Positions 8,549-16,670 of a stretch of 36,578 nucleotides of DNA are shown here, in pieces; within the stretch, counting starts at the first letter, position 1; every line of letters begins with the position of its first letter. Position numbers and translations under genes: made by a program. The stretch comes from Gammaproteobacteria bacterium. GTDB lineage: Bacteria > Pseudomonadota > Gammaproteobacteria > Thiohalobacterales > Thiohalobacteraceae. Location: NCBI GenBank assembly GCA_002699185.1, contig PABG01000108.1, positions 1 through 36,578 on the forward strand. Reading direction: 5' to 3'. Below the pieces are notes generated by a model. That model ran no database searches. It saw only the letters and a list, made by a program, of their open reading frames with translations, and was not told the DNA's origin.

Positions 8549-8930
8549 CTCCCCCTTGATGGGGGAGGTGAGGAGGGGGAGCGTATCGGTTCCATGCATT
8601 GGCAGGATGCCGACGCGCACCCTCCCCCATCCCCTCCCATCAAGGGAGGGGAGATGAGGAAAAAAACCTCTTTATTTGATGGGAGGTGAGGAGGGGGAGC
8701 GTATCGGTTCCATGCATTGGCAGGATGCCGACGCGCACCCTCCCCCATCCCTTTATGCCCGTACGGGTGCTCCCATCAAGGGAGGGGAGATGAGGAAAAA
8801 CCTCTTTATTTGATGGGAGGTGAGGAGGGGGAGCGTATCGGTTCCCTGTGTTGGTATGGATGCCGACGCGCACCCTCCCCCATCCCTTTATGCCCGTACA
8901 GGTGCTCCCATCAGGGGGCAGGGGAAAGAT
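8549..8930. repeat. Three tandem copies of a 118-134 bp palindromic element
   Basis: The string GCGTATCGGTTCC starts at 8581, 8699 and 8833, so the periods are 118 and 134 bases. Each unit begins with a purine-rich arm (GATGGGAGGTGAGGAGGGGG type). It continues through a shared core containing GATGCCGACGCGCACCC and returns through the complementary arm (CCCTCCCCCATCCC, then CTCCCATCAAGGGAGGGG). Copy 1 lacks an 18-base insert (TTTATGCCCGTACGGGTG type) present in copies 2 and 3, and copy 3 has diverged in the core. The minus-strand reading frame through it is repetitive and has no ribosome binding site. It fills nearly all of the 454 bases between ccsA and dsbA. Confidence 0.85.
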
Positions 8931-8977
8931 GCTCTCCGCACAAGGGCGCGTAAACGAGACAACCAAGGGATCCAAGA

Positions 8978-9613
8978 ATGAGAAAGTTAATGCAAACCGT
9001 TGCTGTGCTACTCACCAGCCTGTTCCTGGCCGCCGCCCAGGCGGCGACCTTCGAGGAAGGCAAGCAGTACGAGCGCCTGTCCAGCGTCCAGCCGACCTCG
9101 GCACCGGACAAAATCGAGGTGGTGGAGCTGTTCTGGTACGGCTGCCCGCACTGCTACCGGCTGGAGCCGCATATCGAACAGTGGCTGGAAAGCAAGCCCG
9201 GGGACGTCGAGTTCGTGCGCCTGCCGGCCGTGCTCAGTCCGCGCTGGGAATTGCTGGCCCGGGCCTGGTATACCGCTGAACTGCTGGGCGTGACCGGGCA
9301 GATCCACAAGCCGTTGTTCCAGGCCATCCATGACAAGCGCAAGCGAATCAACACGGTCGAGGAACTCAAGGCCTTCTTCGTCGAGCAGGGCGTGACGGCG
9401 GAGGACTTCGACAAGACCTTCCATTCCTTCGGGGTGGCGGCCAAGCTCAACCGGGCGCGCGAGATGACCCAGCGCTACCGGGTGCGCGGCGTGCCGGCGC
9501 TCATCATCAACGGCAAATACCGCACCTCGGCCTCCGAGGCCGGCAGCCATGCCGCCATGATCGAGGTAACCAACCACCTGATCGAAAAGGAGCGCGCCGC
9601 CGCCGGCGACTGA
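8978..9613 (+). CDS. dsbA: Periplasmic thiol:disulfide interchange protein DsbA
   Basis: This 211-residue exported thioredoxin-fold protein has a signal peptide at residues 1 to about 22 (ends AQA). The active site is CPHC (C56-C59), the classic DsbA dipeptide, and the cis-proline loop is RGVPALII with P173. It oxidises cysteine pairs in periplasmic proteins and would be reoxidised by DsbB, which is not in the window. The start is supported by AAGGGA seven bases upstream. Its placement after the cytochrome c maturation genes is meaningful, because apocytochrome CXXCH cysteines are DsbA substrates before being reduced for heme attachment. A strong terminator follows. Confidence 0.96.
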   Translation: MRKLMQTVAVLLTSLFLAAAQAATFEEGKQYERLSSVQPTSAPDKIEVVELFWYGCPHCYRLEPHIEQWLESKPGDVEFVRLPAVLSPRWELLARAWYTAELLGVTGQIHKPLFQAIHDKRKRINTVEELKAFFVEQGVTAEDFDKTFHSFGVAAKLNRAREMTQRYRVRGVPALIINGKYRTSASEAGSHAAMIEVTNHLIEKERAAAGD

Positions 9614-9643
9614 GGCCGGTGCTGCTGCCGGCACAGACACAGG

Positions 9644-9669
9644 GGCCCGCCGGCGTGCGGGCCTTTTTT
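9644..9669 (+). terminator. Rho-independent terminator of dsbA
   Basis: The stem GGCCCGC (9644-9650) and GCGGGCC (9657-9663) has a six-base loop and is followed directly by six T residues (9664-9669). It begins 31 bases after the dsbA stop. Confidence 0.9.
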
Positions 9670-9726
9670 ATGGTGCGGGGTGCTCGAGAGCCGAAGCCCC
9701 TGCGCGCAGATAAACAGGTCTGCATC

Positions 9727-9820
9727 CGTCATTGCGGCGCAGGCCGCAACCCAGAGACCGCCCCGGGCCGCTGGATTCCGGCTGGAGCCTGTGCCGGCCT
9801 AGGACGGTGCCGGGATGACG
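9727..9820. repeat. Intergenic palindromic repeat (CGTCATTGCGGCGCAGGCCGC type)
   Basis: The element starts CGTCATTGCGG, ends GGGATGACG and contains GGAGCCTGTGCCGGCC, shared exactly with the repeat at 3505-3591. Its left part folds as GCGGCGCAGGCCGC, and CCCAG/CTGG flank the centre. With the dsbA terminator it accounts for most of the 330-base gap between dsbA and the next gene. The remaining 9821-9943 shows only a possible -10 (TACCAT, 9931-9936). Confidence 0.75.
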
Positions 9821-9943
9821 ACCGCAGGTCACGGGCCTGCCGGCTGGGCGGGTTGGCCTGCCTTCCCCGGAAATGCGCGATGAACCTTTTTATGGGGCAT
9901 GGGCAAGGAGTGAGGCGCGGGAAATCCTGATACCATAGCGCGT

Positions 9944-11575
9944 ATGAAAGCCGCTGAACTGTTCGTCAGGTGCCTGGAGAACGAGGGTGTGGAGTACATC
10001 TTCGGGGTGCCGGGCGAGGAAAACCTGGACGTGATGGATGCCCTGCTGGATTCCTCCATCCGCTTCGTGACCTGCCGCCACGAACAGGGCGCGGCCTTCA
10101 TGGCCGATGTCTACGGCCGGCTGACCGGCCGCGCCGGGGTGTGCCTGGCCACCCTCGGTCCCGGAGCGACCAACCTGTTCACCGGGGTGGCCGACGCCAA
10201 CATGGACCATGCCCCGCTGGTGGCCATCTCCGGCCAGGCCGATACACACCGCCTGCACAAGGAGTCCCACCAGGTGCTGGACCTGGAGCAGATGTTCCAG
10301 TCCATCACCAAGTACTCCTCGCGCGTGGTCGCGCCCAACATCATCCCCGAGGTGGTGCGCAAGGCCTTCAAGCTGGCCCAGACCGACAAGACCGGGGCGA
10401 CCTTCATCGAGCTGCCCGAGAACATCATGAAGCTCGACACCGAGGAGCCGCCGCTGCGCAGCCGCCAGTCGATGCTCTCCGAGCCGCCGCAGGAGAAGGT
10501 GCAGTATGCCGCCGAACTGATCTCGCGGGCGCGCTATCCCATCATCCTCGCCGGCAACGGCGTGATCCGCTCGCGCGCCTGGCCGGAACTGGCCGCCTTC
10601 GCCGAGCGCCTGGGCATCCCCACCGCCAATACCTTCATGGCCAAGGGCGTGATCCCGTTCAAACACCCTTACGCCCTGGGCAGCGCCGGGCTGCAGGCCA
10701 AGGACTATGTCAGCTGCGGCTTCTCCCGCGCCGATGTGATCATCTGTATCGGCTACGATCTGGTCGAGTACCACCCGCATCTGTGGCATCCGACGCGCGA
10801 CCGCAAGATCATCCACATCGACACCACTCCGGCCGAGGTCGATGCCCACTACGAGCCCGAGGTCGGCGTGGTCGGCGATATCCGCCACAGCCTGAAGCGC
10901 ATCGCCGAACTGGCCACGCCGCACGAGGGGCATCCCATGCGGGTGCTGCGCGAGGCGCTGATCGAGGACATGAACCAGCACGCCCGCGACGAGGCCTTTC
11001 CGGTCAAGCCGCAGAAGATCATCTGGGACCTGCGCACCGCCATGGACCTGGAGGACATCGTCATCTGCGACGTCGGCGCCCACAAGATGTGGATGGCGCG
11101 CATGTTCCGCTGCGAGCATCCCAATACCTGCCTGATCTCCAACGGCTTTGCCAGCATGGGCATCGCCGTGCCGGGGGCGATCGCGGCGCGACTGGCCTGC
11201 CCGGAGCGCCGGGTGGTGGCCGTGACCGGCGACGGCGGCTTCATGATGAACTCGCAGGAGATCGAGACCGCCATGCGTCTGGGCGTGGCCATGGTGGTGC
11301 TGATCTGGAACGACGGCGGCTATGGCCTGATCGACTGGAAGCAGCACAACACCTTCCAGCGCAGTTCCCATGTCGCCTTCGGCAATCCCGACTTCGTGAA
11401 ATATGCCGAGTCCTTCGGCGCGAAGGGCTATCGTATCGAGCGGGTGGCGGACCTGATGCCCACGCTGCGCCAGGCGCTGGCCGATGACACGGTCAGCATC
11501 ATCGACTGCCCGGTCGATTATCGCGAGAACCTGATCCTGACCGAGAAGCTGGGCAACCTGGTCAGCCCGCTATGA
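9944..11575 (+). CDS. Acetolactate synthase large subunit-like ThDP enzyme (AlsS/IlvB family)
   Basis: This 543-residue ThDP-dependent enzyme has the three-domain layout of the acetolactate synthase family. The N-terminal Pyr domain has the catalytic glutamate in RHEQGAAFMADVYGRLTG (about residue 48). The C-terminal PP domain has the ThDP/Mg motif GDGGFMMNSQEIE through WND. The central segment (CIGYDLVEYHPHLWHP) looks more like the catabolic AlsS type, which needs no small subunit, than like IlvB, and no ilvN is nearby. The expected reaction is two pyruvate to acetolactate plus CO2, but substrate choice cannot be read from the sequence. There is no ribosome binding site, and a TACCAT hexamer ends only seven bases before the ATG, so the mRNA may be leaderless. 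The stop overlaps the next start (ATGA). Confidence 0.85.
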   Translation: MKAAELFVRCLENEGVEYIFGVPGEENLDVMDALLDSSIRFVTCRHEQGAAFMADVYGRLTGRAGVCLATLGPGATNLFTGVADANMDHAPLVAISGQADTHRLHKESHQVLDLEQMFQSITKYSSRVVAPNIIPEVVRKAFKLAQTDKTGATFIELPENIMKLDTEEPPLRSRQSMLSEPPQEKVQYAAELISRARYPIILAGNGVIRSRAWPELAAFAERLGIPTANTFMAKGVIPFKHPYALGSAGLQAKDYVSCGFSRADVIICIGYDLVEYHPHLWHPTRDRKIIHIDTTPAEVDAHYEPEVGVVGDIRHSLKRIAELATPHEGHPMRVLREALIEDMNQHARDEAFPVKPQKIIWDLRTAMDLEDIVICDVGAHKMWMARMFRCEHPNTCLISNGFASMGIAVPGAIAARLACPERRVVAVTGDGGFMMNSQEIETAMRLGVAMVVLIWNDGGYGLIDWKQHNTFQRSSHVAFGNPDFVKYAESFGAKGYRIERVADLMPTLRQALADDTVSIIDCPVDYRENLILTEKLGNLVSPL

Positions 11576-12402
11576 GTCCGGCCGAGATCGACACCCTGCT
11601 CGAGCACATCCCGGATCGGGACGGTACCGCGGTGGGCAATACCGGGCAGCGTCTGAGTCTGCTCAGCTTCAACATCCAGACCGGCATCAGCACCTCGCGC
11701 TACCGCCACTATCTCACCCACAGCTGGAAGCACGTGCTGCCGCACGCCACCCGGTTCCAGAATCTGGACCGCATTGCCCGGCTGGTCGGCCAGTACGACC
11801 TGGCCGGGTTGCAGGAGGTCGACGCCGGCAGCCTGCGCAGCGGCTTCGTCAATCTCACGGAGTACATCGCCCAGCGGGCCGAGTTTCCCTTCTGGTATGA
11901 CCAGACCAACCGTCGCATCGGCCAGATTGCCCGCCATGCCCTCGGTGTGGTGAGCCGCTTCCAGTGCCATGAGATCGTCGAACACCGGCTGCCCGGCCCC
12001 ATCGCCGGCCGCGGCGCCCTGTCGCTGCGCTTCGGACAGGGCGAGGAGACCCTGCTGCTGCTGATCATCCACCTCGCCCTGGGCCGGCGCGCGCGGTTGC
12101 AGCAGCTCGACTACCTGAGCGAGCTGGTCAACGCCCAACGCCATGTCATTCTCATGGGCGATATGAACTTTCCATCGAATTCCAGGGAGATGGACCATTT
12201 CATCAACCGCACCCTGCTGACCGAGCCGGTGCACGGACTGCATACCTTCCCCAGCTGGCGGCCCAACCGCAACATCGACCACATCCTGGTCAGCCCCACC
12301 CTGCAGGTGGATCGTATCCGGGTGCTGAACTATCCGGTCTCGGACCACCTGCCCATCGCCATGGACCTGACGCTGCCCGCATCGCTGCGCCTGAACATCT
12401 GA
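11572..12402 (+). CDS. Endonuclease/exonuclease/phosphatase (EEP) family protein
   Basis: The 276-residue protein carries all core EEP metal and catalytic motifs: SFNIQTG near residue 33, LQEVD near 80, the histidine in LIIHLAL, GDMNFPS, and the terminal SDHLPIAMD. It lacks a signal peptide, so it is probably cytoplasmic. The family includes nucleases, phosphodiesterases and lipid phosphatases, and the substrate is not readable here. Its ATG overlaps the stop of the acetolactate-synthase-like gene by four bases, so the two are translationally coupled. The conserved catalytic set suggests an active enzyme. Confidence 0.88.
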   Translation: MSPAEIDTLLEHIPDRDGTAVGNTGQRLSLLSFNIQTGISTSRYRHYLTHSWKHVLPHATRFQNLDRIARLVGQYDLAGLQEVDAGSLRSGFVNLTEYIAQRAEFPFWYDQTNRRIGQIARHALGVVSRFQCHEIVEHRLPGPIAGRGALSLRFGQGEETLLLLIIHLALGRRARLQQLDYLSELVNAQRHVILMGDMNFPSNSREMDHFINRTLLTEPVHGLHTFPSWRPNRNIDHILVSPTLQVDRIRVLNYPVSDHLPIAMDLTLPASLRLNI

Positions 12403-12469
12403 AGACTTTGTGCCCGGCGTCGATACAGACACACGGGGCAGTATTGAACCAACGGGACCCGCAGCCGTC

Positions 12470-14140
12470 ATGACGGACACCGAACACGCACAACTGGAAA
12501 CCTGGAAGCGCAGGTACTACGACAGTGTCGAACAGGCCGAGGCCCGCGAGCGCCGCTGGGCGGGGATGGAGGAACTGCTGCGCAGGACCATCACCCGCCT
12601 GAGCCTGGCCGCCGACGGGCTCGACGCCACCCTGGACCGCCAGCTGGCCGAATTGCGCAACGCCATCCGCGACCGGGCCGATGATCTCACCCTGCAGCAG
12701 CGCATCGAAGCCATGTCCGCCACCCTGGTCAGGCTCGATACCGACCGCGCCAGCGCCAGCCGTATCCCCGGACCGGTCGAGAGCCTGCAATTGCTGCTGG
12801 AGCAGACCCGCTTCCCGCGCGGCAATGCACGCCGGCTCAAGGCGTTGCACAAACAACTCGACGCGCTGGAGGACGCCGAGGCTGAGCGGGCGGTCGACCG
12901 GGTCGCGGCCCTGCTCAACGCACTGCTCGCGGTTCAGCCGCAGCAGGACGCGGCGCCGGCGCGCGGTCTGCGCCGCTGGTTCGGCGGCCGGACCCGCCCC
13001 GACGCGGCTGGCGAAGCCGGGACGCCGGCGCCGGACCCGGAAGCTCCGGCACCGCAGCCGGAAGCGAAGGCCGGCCCGGCGCCGGGCGCTGCCGGCCACG
13101 AACTCCTGTTGCAGCTGCTGGAACAGCTGGGCCTGCCGGAGGCCTTCGACGCCCGTATCGCGGCGCTGCAGCAGCGGCTGGAGGAGAACAGCGACTGCGA
13201 TACGCTTGCCGCCCTGCATGAGATCACCGACATGGTGGCCGAGATGCGGGTGCAGCTGCAGCGCGAGAAGCAGGAGATCGAGGACTTTCTGCAGCAGCTC
13301 ACCGACCGGCTGCAGGACGTCGACAGTTTCGTCAAGGGAGCGGAAGGCGAGCGCCAGGCCGCCTACGAGCAGGGACGGGAGCTGGGCGATGCAGTCCAGG
13401 CCCAGGTGCGCGGCATCGAGTCCGACGTTCAGGACGCCCAGGAATTGAGCCAGCTCAAGCAGACGGTACAGGCGCGCATCGACGCCATTGTCGAACACGT
13501 CGAACAGCATCGCCAGGCCGAGGCCGCGCGCAACCAGGCCGCCGATGCCCGCGTGCAGACCCTGCAGCAGCGGCTGCGCGACCTCGAAGGCGAGACCGCC
13601 GAGTTGCGCGAGCGGGTGCGCCAGCAGCGCAGTCAGGCCCTGACCGACGCCCTGACCGGCATCCCCAATCGCCTGGCCTGGGACGAGCGGGTGCAGCAGG
13701 AATACGCCCGCTGGAAACGCTTCCAGACCCCGCTGGCCCTGCTGGTCTGGGACGTGGACAATTTCAAGCCGATCAATGATGAATACGGCCACAAGGCCGG
13801 CGACAAGGTGCTGCGGGTGATCGCCGGCCTGCTGGCCGACAACATCCGCGAGACCGATTTCATCGCCCGCTTCGGCGGCGAGGAATTCGCCATGCTGGTC
13901 ACCGGTGCCGGGGTCGGGGATGTGAGCCGGGTGGCAGAGAAGCTGCGCGCGGCGATCGAAGCCTGCGGGTTCCACTATCGCGGCCAGGATGTCTCCATTA
14001 CCATCTCCTGCGGCATCGCCCTGTTCACCGACGGCGATACCGTCGAGGCGGTGTTCGAGCGTGCCGACCAGGCCCTGTACCGGGCCAAGGAACAGGGCCG
14101 CAACCGCTGCGTGCTGGCAGGGGCGGTGGACGGAGGTTGA
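12470..14140 (+). CDS. Diguanylate cyclase with long coiled-coil N-terminus (GGDEF)
   Basis: This 556-residue protein ends in a GGDEF domain that makes cyclic di-GMP from two GTP. The signature GGEEF is at residues 469-473, preceded at the correct five-residue distance by the inhibitory-site motif RETD (460-463), so it is predicted active and product-inhibited. Residues 1 to about 380 contain no membrane segment. They are largely charged, heptad-like helix (for example LEETRF and QQRL-rich stretches), interrupted by an Ala/Pro-rich linker at about 160-205. This suggests a soluble coiled-coil sensor or oligomerisation region of unknown input. The ATG at 12470 was preferred to an upstream GTG at 12410, since the extra 20 residues look like untranslated sequence. 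The next gene follows after one base. Confidence 0.9.
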   Translation: MTDTEHAQLETWKRRYYDSVEQAEARERRWAGMEELLRRTITRLSLAADGLDATLDRQLAELRNAIRDRADDLTLQQRIEAMSATLVRLDTDRASASRIPGPVESLQLLLEQTRFPRGNARRLKALHKQLDALEDAEAERAVDRVAALLNALLAVQPQQDAAPARGLRRWFGGRTRPDAAGEAGTPAPDPEAPAPQPEAKAGPAPGAAGHELLLQLLEQLGLPEAFDARIAALQQRLEENSDCDTLAALHEITDMVAEMRVQLQREKQEIEDFLQQLTDRLQDVDSFVKGAEGERQAAYEQGRELGDAVQAQVRGIESDVQDAQELSQLKQTVQARIDAIVEHVEQHRQAEAARNQAADARVQTLQQRLRDLEGETAELRERVRQQRSQALTDALTGIPNRLAWDERVQQEYARWKRFQTPLALLVWDVDNFKPINDEYGHKAGDKVLRVIAGLLADNIRETDFIARFGGEEFAMLVTGAGVGDVSRVAEKLRAAIEACGFHYRGQDVSITISCGIALFTDGDTVEAVFERADQALYRAKEQGRNRCVLAGAVDGG

Positions 14141-14141
14141 G

Positions 14142-15134
14142 ATGAGTCTGATGATCAATGGCGAACTGCGCGAGGGCTGGTTCGACAGTGAGCAGGAAGA
14201 CGGCGAATTCGTCCGCAGGGAATCGCAGTTCCGCAGCTGGGTCACGCCCGACGGCAGCCCCGGTCCTGGTGGAGAGGGCGGTTTCCGGGCCGAGCCGGGG
14301 CGCTACCATCTGTATGTCTCCTACGCCTGTCCCTGGGCCCACCGGACCCTGATCCTGCGCCGGCTCAAACGGCTGGACGAGGTGATCAGCGTCGACGTGG
14401 TGCATCCGCACATGGGCGAGCCCGGCTGGCATTTCGATGCCTCCTTTCCCGGCGCCACAGCCGATACGGTCAACGGTTGCGACTACATGCACGAGCTCTA
14501 CCGGCTGGCGCAGCCGGACTATACCGGCATCGTCACCGTGCCGGTGCTGTGGGACCGCGAGCGACGCACCATCGTCAACAACGAGTCGGCGGAGATCATC
14601 CGCATGCTCAATTCCGCCTTCGACGCCTGGGGGGATGCGCAGGTCGACATGTATCCGCCGGCGCTGCGGGAAGAGATCGATGCCATCAACGCCTTCGTCT
14701 ACGAGCACATCAACAACGGTGTCTACCGGACCGGTTTCGCCACCAGCCAGGCCGCCTATGACCGGGCCTTCGATGCCCTGTTTTCGGCGCTGGACGAGAT
14801 CGAGGCGCGCCTGTCGCGTCAGCGCTATCTGGTCGGCGGCCGGCTGACCGAGGCCGACTGGCGGCTGTTCACCACCCTGGTGCGCTTCGATGCCGTCTAT
14901 GTCGGTCACTTCAAGTGCAACCGCAACCGCATCGCCGATTTTCCCAGCCTGTCGAACTACCTGCGCGAACTGTACCAGTACCCCGGCATTGCACAGACGG
15001 TGAACCTGGAGCACATCAAGGCGCATTACTACTGGAGTCATCCCTGGCTGAATCCATCACGCATCGTGCCGGGTGGGCCGCGGCTGGATCTGGAGGCCGC
15101 GCATGACCGGGGCCGGTACCCGGAACAGCCCTGA
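14142..15134 (+). CDS. Glutathionyl-hydroquinone reductase-like glutathione transferase (Xi class, YqjG/PcpF family)
   Basis: The 330-residue protein has the layout of Xi-class glutathione transferases. The N-terminal thioredoxin fold has the catalytic cysteine C63 in YACPWAHR, where Tyr/Ser-based GSTs lack it. The C-terminal helical domain contains the conserved LVGGRLTEADWRLFTTLVRFD and the YYWSHPWLNP tail typical of YqjG and PcpF. The family reduces glutathionyl-hydroquinones with glutathione, releasing glutathione disulfide. GGAGG (14132-14136) is five bases upstream of the ATG and overlaps the end of the cyclase gene, so the two are co-transcribed. The link to c-di-GMP signalling is probably only positional. 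Confidence 0.9.
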   Translation: MSLMINGELREGWFDSEQEDGEFVRRESQFRSWVTPDGSPGPGGEGGFRAEPGRYHLYVSYACPWAHRTLILRRLKRLDEVISVDVVHPHMGEPGWHFDASFPGATADTVNGCDYMHELYRLAQPDYTGIVTVPVLWDRERRTIVNNESAEIIRMLNSAFDAWGDAQVDMYPPALREEIDAINAFVYEHINNGVYRTGFATSQAAYDRAFDALFSALDEIEARLSRQRYLVGGRLTEADWRLFTTLVRFDAVYVGHFKCNRNRIADFPSLSNYLRELYQYPGIAQTVNLEHIKAHYYWSHPWLNPSRIVPGGPRLDLEAAHDRGRYPEQP

Positions 15135-15168
15135 TCTGCATCCGCGGCGAACCATGGAGTCGTGACGG

Positions 15169-16074
15169 ATGCAGATCGAACAGCTGATCCGGGACAACGC
15201 CGAACTGCTGTCACTGCCCGAGGTCTGTCTGCAGATCCAGCTGCTGGCCGACGACCCCGAGGCCGGGATGGAGGACTTCGCGCGCATCATCATTCAGGAC
15301 CCGGCCTTCACTGCGCAGCTGCTCAAGCGGGTCAACAGCGCTGCCTGCGGCCTGCCGTCCCGGGTCGATACCGTCTCCCGGGCCGTCGGTCTGGTCGGCA
15401 TCAATGAACTGCGCAAGCTGGCCCTGGCCATGGCGGCAGTGGAGGTGTTTCGTGGCCAGCCCCTGCAGGGCTACGACATGCTCACCTTCTGGCGCCACGG
15501 CGTATTCGTCGCGCTGGTGGCGCAGGAGCTGGCCCGGCAGGCCGGCGTGCTGCATGCCGAGCGGTTGTTCATCGCGGGACTGCTGCACGATATCGGGCAC
15601 CTGGTGATGTTCACCCGGATGCCGGATGCGTGCGCCGACCTGGGCCCGGCGGTGCTGGCGCACGCCGAGGACCTGTGCCGGCAGGAGCGGGACCTGCTGG
15701 GCTGGGATCATGCCGCCCTCGGCGGTGCCCTGCTGCGGCACTGGCAGCTGCCCGGGGAATTGTGTCTGGCGGCCGAGTGTCACCATGCGCCGCTCGGACT
15801 GGGGCAGGGTGCCCGCGAGACGGCGCTGGTGGCGCTCGCCAACCAGGTCGCCCACGCCGTCGAGCAGCAGCCGGGGCCGGCGGCCGGCGCTGAACACGAT
15901 CCCTATACCCGGTTCATCGAAATCGAGGATGCCGCACCGGTGCTGAACGCCCTGGGGCATGTACCCATGGCGCTCTGGCAGCAGGCCGGGGTCGGTCCGG
16001 AGGCGGTGCCCGGGTGTCTGCAGCAGGCCGGCAGCGAGTTCGATACCCTGCTGGAACTGCTGTACGGGTTCTGA
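15169..16074 (+). CDS. HDOD domain protein
   Basis: This 301-residue soluble protein has the HDOD (HD-related output) domain at about residues 15-215, starting with the LPEVCLQIQLLADDP helix and the IIIQDPAFTAQLLKRVNSA segment. Unlike many HDOD proteins it keeps an HD pair in GLLHDIGHLVMF. A further histidine-rich stretch is seen in AECHHAPLG, so metal binding is possible. HDOD proteins act in signal transduction, chemotaxis and stress responses, but no substrate is predicted. It lies 34 bases after the GST gene in the same direction, and the GGDEF cyclase is two genes upstream, so the group may be a signalling cluster. Confidence 0.88.
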   Translation: MQIEQLIRDNAELLSLPEVCLQIQLLADDPEAGMEDFARIIIQDPAFTAQLLKRVNSAACGLPSRVDTVSRAVGLVGINELRKLALAMAAVEVFRGQPLQGYDMLTFWRHGVFVALVAQELARQAGVLHAERLFIAGLLHDIGHLVMFTRMPDACADLGPAVLAHAEDLCRQERDLLGWDHAALGGALLRHWQLPGELCLAAECHHAPLGLGQGARETALVALANQVAHAVEQQPGPAAGAEHDPYTRFIEIEDAAPVLNALGHVPMALWQQAGVGPEAVPGCLQQAGSEFDTLLELLYGF

Positions 16075-16106
16075 GTCCTGCCGCCGGGCGCCGGCGCAGC
16101 TTCGCG

Positions 16107-16135
16107 TTTTGTGCCGCCTGGATATCTGCTATGTT
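16107..16135 (+). promoter_or_regulatory. Possible sigma-70 promoter of the pentapeptide gene
   Basis: TTTTGT (16107-16112), a 17-base spacer and TATGTT (16130-16135) lie 31 bases before the ATG. The -35 is weak. Confidence 0.35.
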
Positions 16136-16165
16136 CAGGGCTTCGCCCAATCGGGAGGGACGAGT

Positions 16166-16510
16166 ATGAGCGATAAACCGGTCATCACTGACGATCCGCT
16201 GTACCAGCTGCTGCGCCACGGCAAGATCGACGAATTCAATACCCTGAAGCAGGGCGGCGAGGCGGTGCGTCTGAGTGGTACCGATCTGCGCGGTCTGGAC
16301 CTGCGCGGGCTGGACGCCAGCGGCATTGATTTCAGTAATGCCTATTTCAGACAGGCGGACGTGCGCGGCATCGATTTCTCGGCCGCCAATCTCGAAGGCG
16401 CCAGCATCCATGCCGCCAAGATCTCCGGTGCCTACTTTCCGTCCGAACTCGATCCCGAGGAGATCACCCTGTCGCTGATCCACGGCACGCGGATGCGGTA
16501 TCGCAGGTAG
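16166..16510 (+). CDS. Small pentapeptide-repeat protein
   Basis: This 114-residue protein has about nine A(D/N)LXX-type repeats between residues 37 and 90 (for example GTDLRGLDLRGLDASGIDF and FSAANLEGASI). Such repeats fold as a right-handed beta-helix and mostly mediate protein binding. The N-terminal 35 residues are charged and non-repetitive, and the C-terminus is short. It is too small to be a gyrase-protecting Qnr-type protein, which has about 40 repeats. The start is supported by GGAGG seven bases upstream. It is followed by a composite palindromic repeat and faces tatC. Confidence 0.85.
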   Translation: MSDKPVITDDPLYQLLRHGKIDEFNTLKQGGEAVRLSGTDLRGLDLRGLDASGIDFSNAYFRQADVRGIDFSAANLEGASIHAAKISGAYFPSELDPEEITLSLIHGTRMRYRR

Positions 16511-16516
16511 GCGGCA

Positions 16517-16655
16517 GGAACGCAAAGGTCGCAAAGGCGCAGGGACGCAAAGAAATATTGGCTTGCAGGTTGGCTTCGCTTCCGCTCAGCCAACCTGCGA
16601 CTACAGAATTGATTTATCTCGGCGCCTCCGCGTCTCTGCGCCCTCTGCGTTTCCA
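16517..16655. repeat. Composite palindromic repeat: GCAAAG/GCAGAG outer arms, GCAGGTTGGCT inner hairpin
   Basis: The outer arms are a purine-biased tandem motif (GGAACGCAAAGGTCGCAAAG at 16518-16537, continuing to 16550) and its imperfect complement ending GCGTTTCC (16624-16654). Nested inside is a perfect 11-pair hairpin, GCAGGTTGGCT (16565-16575) with AGCCAACCTGC (16588-16598). The same outer arm type with a different inner hairpin occurs at 19965-20110. It separates the convergent pentapeptide and tatC genes and could serve as a bidirectional terminator. Confidence 0.75.
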
Positions 16656-16670
16656 CCGCCAGACGGTCAA

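Noticed and set aside
8549-8930. CRISPR array
   Set aside because: Repeat units are 118-134 bases, longer than CRISPR repeats, palindromic, and not separated by unique spacers. No cas genes are near.
12290-14245. 651-codon open frame on the minus strand opposite the GGDEF gene
   Set aside because: The opposite strand has the catalytic GGEEF. This frame is a compositional shadow.
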